Source: Paenibacillus protaetiae (GTDB lineage: Bacteria; Bacillota; Bacilli; Paenibacillales; Paenibacillaceae). From it: a stretch of 64,000 nt of DNA. The notes below the pieces were generated by a model, which was not told the origin of the DNA, did no database searches, and was given only the letters and a program-made list of their open reading frames with translations. Numbering within the stretch: the stretch's first letter is position 1; each line of letters starts with the position of its first letter. The stretch covers positions 2,960,001-3,024,000 of the forward strand of contig NZ_CP035492.1 in the NCBI RefSeq assembly GCF_004135365.1. Direction: 5' to 3'. The translations under genes and the position numbers were made by a program. Below, piece by piece: positions 57,331 through 64,000 of this stretch.

Positions 57331-59091
57331 TTATTCCGTTTCGACCGTTTCCGCGTTAGCGAACACGGCGTTAGTAGTACGCATCTTCTCTCTAATACCG
57401 CAAATCTCGTCGATCCGTTTCACATTTTTGCTGACCGTAGTAATGGATACGCCGTATTTTTCCGCCACTTCATGGTACGAAATCGCTCTGCGGTGCATTT
57501 TGGCGGTCAAATATTCAAGCGCCGCCGCCCAGCTCTCCGGTTTCGCAAACCGTGGAATATCCGGGTGCAGACGGGACAGAAATTCGACCCAAAGCGTCAT
57601 GAGATCATGCTGCTGCACCAAGTCGTAATGCTTATTCATGGAGGCTAACGCGATGTCGGCAATCTCCTGCCATTTCGCATCCCATACCGGCAGCTTGGAA
57701 GGCACGCGGTTCGGTTCGATCATAACCGGCCGCCCCTCCAAGACCGCTTCAAGCGGCTCCTGCACACCGATAATGCGCAGCACGAATATCGCGATCCGTT
57801 TCAGGTAATCGTCCTCTTCCGGCTCCAGCAAAAAGGCGCTCAGCACTTCTTTCACCTCATTGTCGGCAATCATGCCAAGCGCCTGAATCACTTGCAGCTT
57901 CGTATGGCGGTCGCCATGGCGAAGCGCCCAAAAAAAGGAGGAGCGCACCAGCGGGTCTCGTTTCAGATGATCGGGAATTCCGCCTTCAACCTGCTCCCAA
58001 AGCTTAAACTGCTCTTCAAACGGCAAATGATAATGATAACTGATCGGCGCAATGGACTCACCGCTGCGCACACGCTGCAGCTGCTCCAAGTAATAACGGG
58101 GGATGCCTGATGCCGAATCAATCTTCAGCGCTTGCCGCCACAGCCGTTCTGCTTCGTAATACCGGCCCGAATTGCACGCCGCGACCGCTGCGTAATGGAA
58201 TAGGCTGGGATCCTGCTCCAGCTGCGCTTCCCTTAACAGCCGGTGGAACTGCCGGTATGCTGCAGCATGTTCTCCTAAGATGCCCATTGTCGTGGCCAGT
58301 TTAAACACATGTTCTTCATGGAACGGCTCGGTTTTTTTCAGCAAAGCCGTTAATGCCGCCAAGTTTTCCTTATCCCCGGCATGCTGGTAAAAAATCGCCA
58401 GGTTGCAAAGCGCATGCAGATTGCCCGGCTCGTTATCCAACGCCTCGCGGATCGTTTCCATCGCTTTGTCGAACATGCCCATATAATAAAAGGCAAGCGC
58501 CAAATTGTTGCGGGCCGCCATAAAATCCGGATGAGCAGCAATGATCTGCTCCAGCATCCGCACCGCTTCGGTAAACTTGCCTTCCTCCAGCATCGAACGG
58601 GCTTTATCATGTTCCGCGATACCCTCGCGCGATTTGATGCTTGCTACCCGTGTCGGCCGTTCCAGCTCATAATGGAACAGCTCCATCATCTCTTCTGCTT
58701 CATCCAGAAACTGGCCGTCCGCGTCTTCTTCTAAATATTGCACCAAAGCGCCTTCAGCCGCTTCATAATTTTCCATATTGGCAAAGTTGTTCGCCATATA
58801 AAAATGACATTCCGTCATAGTTGGGTCGAGTTCATCCACAATCCACTTCAATATCCGGTTCGACTCTTCATAATCGCCCATCTCAGACAAAATGCCGGCC
58901 ATATTGCAATGGTTGACCGGATTATCAGGCTCGTATTCAACGGCGCGCCGGAAATACTTCAATGCCTTGTCATAATGATAGCGATCAAGCGACCGGACTG
59001 CTCTCTCGAAAAAGAACGTTGCGTCCCAGTGTATAGGTATGATGTTGGAATGTGACTCTGCGGCAGCACGTTTTTTCCCTGTCATTGTCAC
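57331..59091 (-). CDS. TPR-repeat protein (YvcD-like) with C-terminal HTH
   Basis: 586 aa from the GTG at 59091 (GGGAGGTG 6 bases upstream); an ATG two codons on is possible. Many tetratricopeptide repeats: YHYDKALKYFRRAVEYEPDN, FTEAVRMLEQIIAAHPDFMA and MFDKAMETIREALDNEPGNL among others. The C terminus has ISYHEVAEKYGVSITTVSKN, a helix-turn-helix. A TPR gene beside trxB is also seen in Bacillus (yvcD). Exact role unknown. Confidence 0.8.
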   Translation of the reverse strand: MTMTGKKRAAAESHSNIIPIHWDATFFFERAVRSLDRYHYDKALKYFRRAVEYEPDNPVNHCNMAGILSEMGDYEESNRILKWIVDELDPTMTECHFYMANNFANMENYEAAEGALVQYLEEDADGQFLDEAEEMMELFHYELERPTRVASIKSREGIAEHDKARSMLEEGKFTEAVRMLEQIIAAHPDFMAARNNLALAFYYMGMFDKAMETIREALDNEPGNLHALCNLAIFYQHAGDKENLAALTALLKKTEPFHEEHVFKLATTMGILGEHAAAYRQFHRLLREAQLEQDPSLFHYAAVAACNSGRYYEAERLWRQALKIDSASGIPRYYLEQLQRVRSGESIAPISYHYHLPFEEQFKLWEQVEGGIPDHLKRDPLVRSSFFWALRHGDRHTKLQVIQALGMIADNEVKEVLSAFLLEPEEDDYLKRIAIFVLRIIGVQEPLEAVLEGRPVMIEPNRVPSKLPVWDAKWQEIADIALASMNKHYDLVQQHDLMTLWVEFLSRLHPDIPRFAKPESWAAALEYLTAKMHRRAISYHEVAEKYGVSITTVSKNVKRIDEICGIREKMRTTNAVFANAETVETE

Positions 59092-59233
59092 AAGGCACCT
59101 CCCGGACTTCCGATTTTTCTACGATTATACCATACACAACTTGTCCAAACACCCAAGAATATGTGGGAAAATCGCGGGTGGCATTTACCAGTCCGCGATT
59201 TTCCCTGTTGTTGCTTATTGAATTGCAGCTTGC

Positions 59234-60184
59234 TTATACGCCGTGGTTCTTGAACAGCGTGCTGATCGATCCGCCTTCGATAATGATGCGTGTAGACTCT
59301 GCGAGCAGCGGAGCTACCGACAGCACTTTAAAGCGGCCGGAACGGTTATCAGGCAAAGCGATGGAGTCCGTAACGATAACTTCATTTATACCCGGATGGT
59401 CTAAGCGCTCAAGAGCATTGCCGGAGAAAAGCGGGTGAGTCGCGCATACATATACTTCCTTCGCGCCGCGCTCGCGCAAGCTTTCGACGACATTGACAAT
59501 TGTGGTGCCTGTATCGATCAGGTCCTCGATAATGATCGCGGTCTGCCCTTCCACATCGCCGATCACGTGTGTAATAACCGATTCATTATGGGCAGGACGC
59601 TTCTTGATCATGATCGCAAACGGAGAGTCCAAGTAGTTCGCAAGTTTCTCGGCCGTCGAAGCACGTCCGGCATCCGGCGATACGACAACCGGATTTTGAA
59701 TGTTTTTGCTCTTCAGGTAGTCACTGATCAAATCAAGGCCGGTAAGATGATCTACAGGGATATTAAAGAAACCTTGAATAGCCGGAGCATGGAGGTCGAT
59801 CGTAATAATCCGCGTAGCGCCAACCGTTGTCAGCACGTCTGCGACCATCTTCGCGGAAATTGGCTCCCGCGGCGCTGCTTTGCGTTCCTGGCGCGCATAA
59901 CCGTAGTAAGGCATGATGACGTTAATCGTCTTGGCCGATGCCCGTTTTGCTGCGTCAATCATAACCAGAAGCTCAACGAAATGTTCGTTGATCGGATGTG
60001 AGAACGACTGAACCAGGAAGACGTCGCAGTTACGAATCGATTCTTCGTAATGGACATAGATTTCCCCGCTTTTAAAACGGGACATTTTGATGGAACCGAG
60101 CGAAACGCCCAACTCTCTACAGATGTCCTGTGCCAGTACCGGGTTGGACGAACCCGAAAAAATACGCAAATTGTCGCTTAACAT
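59234..60184 (-). CDS. prs: Ribose-phosphate pyrophosphokinase
   Basis: 316 aa, ATG at 60184 with AGGAGGGT upstream. ATP region YYGYARQERKAAPREPISAK, DLHAPAIQGFFNIPVDHL, and PRPP loop AIIIEDLIDTGTTIVNV. Makes PRPP for nucleotides, histidine and tryptophan. A second prs-like gene elsewhere is possible, since prs often sits by gcaD. Confidence 0.96.
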   Translation of the reverse strand: MLSDNLRIFSGSSNPVLAQDICRELGVSLGSIKMSRFKSGEIYVHYEESIRNCDVFLVQSFSHPINEHFVELLVMIDAAKRASAKTINVIMPYYGYARQERKAAPREPISAKMVADVLTTVGATRIITIDLHAPAIQGFFNIPVDHLTGLDLISDYLKSKNIQNPVVVSPDAGRASTAEKLANYLDSPFAIMIKKRPAHNESVITHVIGDVEGQTAIIIEDLIDTGTTIVNVVESLRERGAKEVYVCATHPLFSGNALERLDHPGINEVIVTDSIALPDNRSGRFKVLSVAPLLAESTRIIIEGGSISTLFKNHGV

Positions 60185-60583
60185 GATACCCTCCTGAGCG
60201 AATTAAACCAATAATTTAGACGTTTATCCTATACAAGCCTGCAAGAAAACCGTGGTGTCAAGCCTTCCGGAGCTTGTTTTCATTCTTATTATACATCTTA
60301 TTTGATATAACACAAAAAACGAATACGTACTATTTTTCGACAAATGCGGCGCTTTCTTTCGACAAGCGCTTGCGTGGCAGACCGATTGCGCCAAATTCCG
60401 TCCCTTTGCCGTTCAATAGCTCCCCGTTTCGCCGGGACGAAAAGCGTGAAGCGCCGCCTCGCATGGCAGCGCCTCGATCACGGCGCATCAAGACCAATCC
60501 CGCGCATCTGCGCAGCGCCGCCGCTGAAGAAGCGCGCCAGCGCTTCTCCAGCGGCTTCGTCAGCCTGCTTGCAGGCAAGCCAT
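60185..60583. other. Gap between prs and hisIE, no gene seen
   Basis: GC-rich; open frames here have no ribosome site and basic low-complexity products. The prs promoter must lie near 60200-60330, where the sequence is AT-rich. Confidence 0.5.
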
Positions 60584-60652
60584 AAAAAAGCCCGGCGGAA
60601 GCCGATGCCATTAAGATAAGCTTTAACTTAATGGCATTGGGCCGGAGCCGGG
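60584..60652 (-). terminator. his operon terminator
   Basis: Nested stems on the minus strand (CCCGGC with GCCGGG outside, ATGCCATTAAG with CTTAATGGCAT inside) followed by T6, 6 bases after the hisIE stop. Confidence 0.8.
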
Positions 60653-60658
60653 AGCTTG

Positions 60659-61327
60659 CTATCTCATTTTGTTGGTCGTCGGCTTGCCGTGGCGCTCATC
60701 CAGCTCGCGCAGCAGCTCGTCGATGGACAAGCCGCGCTCGCGCAGCAGCACCATCAAGTGAAAAATAAGGTCGCTTGCTTCCATACGAAGCTCGTTGTTG
60801 TCCTTATTTTTCGCTGCGATAATGACTTCCGCCGATTCCTCGCCGACTTTTTTCAAAATTTTATCGACGCCCTTCTCGAACAGATACGTCGTGTACGAGC
60901 CTTCCGGGCGCTCCGCATAACGCTTCGCGATAATCGACTCCAGGCGTCCCAGCGCGCCAAAGCGGTCGCCTGCAGCTGCCTCTGCCGCCGCTTCGGACGA
61001 TGAACCCGCCGTTTCGATCGGGTTAAAAAAGCAGCTGTAGCTGCCGGTATGACAAGCCGGCCCTTGCTGTTCTACGCGGACAAGCAGCGTATCGCCGTCG
61101 CAATCATACGCCATGGAGCGGATGCGCTGCTTATGGCCGCTGGTCGCTCCTTTATTCCACAATTCGCCGCGCGAACGGCTCCAGAACCAGGTCTCGCCTG
61201 TCTCAACCGATTTTGCCAGCGATTCCTTGTTCATATAGGCCATCATCAGCACTTCTTTGGTTAGATCGTCCTGCACGATAGCCGGTACAAGCCCCGCTTC
61301 GTCCCATTTAATTTGATCCGCTGTCAT
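60659..61327 (-). CDS. hisIE: HisIE, phosphoribosyl-AMP cyclohydrolase / phosphoribosyl-ATP pyrophosphatase
   Basis: 222 aa. HisI part: [40 protein letters not shown]. HisE part after an alanine/glutamate linker: [20 protein letters not shown], then [15 protein letters not shown]. Steps 2 and 3 of histidine synthesis. The start overlaps the hisF stop (ATGA). Last gene of the operon. Confidence 0.95.
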   Translation of the reverse strand: MTADQIKWDEAGLVPAIVQDDLTKEVLMMAYMNKESLAKSVETGETWFWSRSRGELWNKGATSGHKQRIRSMAYDCDGDTLLVRVEQQGPACHTGSYSCFFNPIETAGSSSEAAAEAAAGDRFGALGRLESIIAKRYAERPEGSYTTYLFEKGVDKILKKVGEESAEVIIAAKNKDNNELRMEASDLIFHLMVLLRERGLSIDELLRELDERHGKPTTNKMR

Positions 61328-62082
61328 CGAATTTCCACTCCTTTGCTGCGCAAATCATCCTTCACTTCGGCAATGGTCATTTCCTTGTAATGGAATATAG
61401 TTGCCGCAAGCGCCGCATCCGCATGCGCTTCCTCAAACACGTCGTAGAAATGAGAAATCTGCCCCGCTCCGCCCGATGCGATAACCGGTATGCCAACCGA
61501 ATCCGAAACGGCACGTGTCAGCTTCACGTCAAAGCCGTCCTTCGTGCCGTCCGCATCCATGCTCGTCAGCAAAATTTCGCCCGCGCCCAGGCGCTCCGCT
61601 TCGCGTACCCACTCCAGAACCTTCATGCCCGTCGTCTGGCGGCCGCCGTGCGTGTACACTTCCCACTCCTGCCACTCTTCGTTCCATTTGGCGTCAACCG
61701 CAACCACAATGCATTGCGAGCCAAATTTGCGCGCTCCCTCTTGAATCAGGCCCGGATTTTTGACCGCGGATGTATTGATCGCGATTTTGTCCGCGCCCGC
61801 CCGCAGCAGCCGCTTCATATCATCTACATGCGAGATGCCTCCGCCTACCGTAAACGGAATCGTAATCTCGCCTGCCGTACGCTTCACGACCTCCACCATC
61901 GTGGAACGCCCTTCATGCGAAGCCGAAATGTCCAAAAAGACAAGCTCGTCGGCGCCTTCCCGGTCGTAAGTTGCAGCAAGCTCAACCGGATCCCCGGCAT
62001 CCCGGAGGTTAACGAAGTTAACCCCTTTGACGACTCTGCCGTCCTTTACGTCGAGGCAAGGAATAATACGTTTTGCCAGCAT
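61324..62082 (-). CDS. hisF: HisF, imidazole glycerol phosphate synthase cyclase subunit
   Basis: 252 aa from the ATG at 62082 (AGGAGGAGGG upstream). [60 protein letters not shown] barrel that works with HisH. Confidence 0.97.
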   Translation of the reverse strand: MLAKRIIPCLDVKDGRVVKGVNFVNLRDAGDPVELAATYDREGADELVFLDISASHEGRSTMVEVVKRTAGEITIPFTVGGGISHVDDMKRLLRAGADKIAINTSAVKNPGLIQEGARKFGSQCIVVAVDAKWNEEWQEWEVYTHGGRQTTGMKVLEWVREAERLGAGEILLTSMDADGTKDGFDVKLTRAVSDSVGIPVIASGGAGQISHFYDVFEEAHADAALAATIFHYKEMTIAEVKDDLRSKGVEIR

Positions 62083-62098
62083 AAGGCACCCTCCTCCT

Positions 62099-62830
62099 CT
62101 ACGCCAGACGCTGGATCGCGTCCGCCAGGTTGATGCTGCCCGTGTACAGCGCTTTGCCGACAATCGCGCCGGCTACGCCGTCCGCGCGGTGCTGCGCCAG
62201 CTTCACGAGATCGTCCATCACCGATACGCCGCCCGATGCAATGACGTTGCTGCGCGAGACGCGCGCCAGCTCCACGATCGCTTCCGTGTTCGGGCCTTTC
62301 ATCATGCCGTCCCGCGAAATGTCGGTGAAAATAAACGTCGAAGCGCCTTGCGCCGCAAGCTCAACGGCAAGCTGCTCCGCCTTCACCTCGGAAGTTTCCA
62401 GCCAGCCGCGTGTTGCCACATAGCCGTTTCGCGCATCAATGCCAATCGCCACCTTGTCGCCGTAGCGCGCCAGCACCTTTTTCACGAATTCACGGTCCTC
62501 AATCGCAGCCGTACCCAAAATGACACGGGAGACGCCCAGCTCAATCAGCTTCTCGACATCCTCCATCGTGCGCAGTCCGCCGCCCACCTGCACCGGAACG
62601 TTAACCGACTTCGCAATCTGCCCGATCAGCTCGGCATTGGCCGGACGCCCCTCCTTTGCGCCATCCAGGTCGACGAGATGAATCCAAGCCGCGCCAGCTG
62701 CCTGCCAGTCTTTAGCCGCTGCAACAGGGCTGTCGTTATACACCGTCTCCTGATTGTAATCGCCTTGAATCAGGCGTACCGCTTTGCCGCCGCGAATGTC
62801 GATGGCCGGATATATGGTAAAAGTAGACAT
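62099..62830 (-). CDS. hisA: HisA, ProFAR isomerase
   Basis: 243 aa. [20 protein letters not shown] with the first catalytic aspartate, [39 protein letters not shown] barrel, step 4 of histidine synthesis. 16 bases before hisF. Confidence 0.97.
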   Translation of the reverse strand: MSTFTIYPAIDIRGGKAVRLIQGDYNQETVYNDSPVAAAKDWQAAGAAWIHLVDLDGAKEGRPANAELIGQIAKSVNVPVQVGGGLRTMEDVEKLIELGVSRVILGTAAIEDREFVKKVLARYGDKVAIGIDARNGYVATRGWLETSEVKAEQLAVELAAQGASTFIFTDISRDGMMKGPNTEAIVELARVSRSNVIASGGVSVMDDLVKLAQHRADGVAGAIVGKALYTGSINLADAIQRLA

Positions 62831-62844
62831 GATTCATCCTCCTG

Positions 62845-63465
62845 TTATAACTTCGACGTCGGTTCTCCCGTCAATGCAGCAAAATTGCTTAATAGCCGCA
62901 TGCCGACTTCCCCGCTTTTTTCCGGGTGGAACTGCATCCCGTACACATTGCCTCTGCCAACGATAGCCGTTACCGGCTGGTAATAATTGGTGACCGCCAG
63001 CAGATCGGAAGCGAGCTCCGGCTTCACATGATACGAATGGACAAAATAAACATGGCCTTCGGCCAAATCGCGGAACAGCGGGCTGTCCTGGTTAAAAGCA
63101 AGACGGTTCCAGCCCATATGCGGCACCTTGTAGCCCCCTTCGAAGCGAACGACCTTGCCCGGCAGCAGCGACAGCCCTTCGTGTTTGCCGTATTCGTCGC
63201 TTTCGTCAAAAAGCAGCTGCATCCCGAGGCAAATGCCTAGCAGCGGCTTGCCGGATGCAGCGTATGCTTTCGTCACTTCATCGAGGCCGGTTGCCCGCAA
63301 ATTGTCCATCGCGTCGCCATAAGCGCCTACGCCCGGCAAAATCGCGCCGTCGGCATTCCTAATAACCGCCGGATCGGCGGTTACAACCGCCTCATAGCCA
63401 AGGCGCTCCACCGCCTTGCTGACGCTGTGCAGGTTGCCCATGCCGTAATCGATGATCGCAATCAT
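62845..63465 (-). CDS. hisH: HisH, glutamine amidotransferase subunit
   Basis: 206 aa. Catalytic cysteine in PLLGICLGMQLLFDESDEYG, catalytic H and E in YGMQFHPEKSGEVG. Supplies ammonia to HisF. Directly follows hisB. Confidence 0.97.
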   Translation of the reverse strand: MIAIIDYGMGNLHSVSKAVERLGYEAVVTADPAVIRNADGAILPGVGAYGDAMDNLRATGLDEVTKAYAASGKPLLGICLGMQLLFDESDEYGKHEGLSLLPGKVVRFEGGYKVPHMGWNRLAFNQDSPLFRDLAEGHVYFVHSYHVKPELASDLLAVTNYYQPVTAIVGRGNVYGMQFHPEKSGEVGMRLLSNFAALTGEPTSKL

Positions 63466-64000
63466 CTACAGCACCCCTTTCGTCGAAGGCACTCCTTGCA
63501 CGCGAGGATCAATCGAAGTCGCTTCGTCCAGCGCACGGCCAAGCGCTTTGAACACCGCCTCGATCATGTGATGCGTATTGCGCCCATAGTGCACGATGAC
63601 ATGCAGCGTAACGCGTGCTTCCAGCGCCAGCTTCCACAGGAATTCATGCACCAGCTCGACTTGGAAGCTGCCGACCTGCGCCGACGGATATTCCGCCCGG
63701 TATTCAAAATGCGGCCGGTTGCTCACGTCGATAACGACTTGCGCCAGCGCTTCGTCCATCGGAACAAATACGCTTGCGTAACGTTTAATGCCTTTTTTGT
63801 CGCCAAGCGCTTCTCGCAGCGTTTGGCCGAGGCAAATGCCGATATCCTCTACCGTATGGTGATCGTCGATGTCGACGTCGCCCCGCGCTTCCACTTCCAG
63901 ATTGAAGTGGCCGTGCTTCGCAAACAGGTCCAGCATATGATTGAGGAAAGGCACGTCCGTGTCGATTTTCACCTCGCCCGTTCCGTCTACTGCAAAAGCC
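63466..64000 (-). CDS. hisB: HisB, imidazoleglycerol-phosphate dehydratase (N terminus outside window)
   Basis: At least 178 codons, open to the window edge. [20 protein letters not shown], then [20 protein letters not shown] and [20 protein letters not shown] hold the metal-binding histidines. Monofunctional Gram-positive type. Confidence 0.95.
   Translation of the reverse strand, partial: AFAVDGTGEVKIDTDVPFLNHMLDLFAKHGHFNLEVEARGDVDIDDHHTVEDIGICLGQTLREALGDKKGIKRYASVFVPMDEALAQVVIDVSNRPHFEYRAEYPSAQVGSFQVELVHEFLWKLALEARVTLHVIVHYGRNTHHMIEAVFKALGRALDEATSIDPRVQGVPSTKGVL

Noticed and set aside
60330-60611. 93-codon frame between prs and hisIE
   Set aside because: No ribosome site, runs into the his terminator, alanine/arginine-rich product typical of GC-rich noncoding sequence.

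Overview
The right-hand part (about 37.4-64 kb) is core chromosome of a Paenibacillus-like Firmicute. Its gene order (his operon end, prs, TPR gene, trxB, ROK glucokinase, rapZ-yvcK-whiA-HPr, clpP, cggR-gap-pgk-tpi-gpmI-eno, secG, rnr, csp, smpB, ssrA) matches the Bacillales layout. Regulation fits too: a CtsR box sits over the clpP promoter and a double CggR operator lies before cggR. This part is visibly GC-richer than the left part.

The left 37 kb is an AT-richer mobile and defence island ending at the 3' end of the tmRNA gene (ssrA, 37463-37827, minus). A 21-bp direct repeat of the tmRNA 3' end lies at 545-565, next to an intrinsic terminator (516-545) that looks like the displaced native ssrA terminator. 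This frames a composite insertion of about 36.9 kb. Positions 566-4560 hold decayed or plasmid/ICE-like material: a serine-recombinase C-terminal remnant, a sigma-like gene, gene fragments and small genes.

Positions about 4588-37470 look like one Tn7-like transposon. It has a TnsA-TnsB fusion broken by a -1 frameshift near its N terminus, a TnsC ATPase, two different TniQ/TnsD proteins, and a small protein resembling a Mu-type transposase C-terminal barrel. Both edges carry an inverted 32-bp repeat that includes the tmRNA 3' end, followed inward by repeated TTTGCCG-type boxes. I see no CRISPR array or Cas gene, so targeting is probably TniQ/TnsD-based at ssrA (inference).

The cargo is mostly anti-phage: a PD-(D/E)XK restriction-like protein, a complete Gabija pair (gajA-gajB), a 2027-aa STAND NTPase with a DUF4297/Cap4-like nuclease end, and a two-gene operon coding for a HEPN-like protein and a second nuclease-STAND protein. 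Further right are a UPF0489 (arginase-fold) gene with a membrane-protein partner, an XRE regulator, and a second complete tmRNA gene with its own terminator and a different tag peptide. Two insertion sequences (IS3-type, IS4-type) sit between the cargo genes.

In the core region, cggR-gap-pgk-tpi-gpmI-eno make up lower glycolysis under CggR. rapZ-yvcK-whiA-HPr form an overlapping or tightly spaced operon. hisB-H-A-F-IE are the end of histidine biosynthesis, and smpB plus ssrA form the trans-translation pair next to which the island sits. Domain calls were made by eye from translated sequence; no database search was run.
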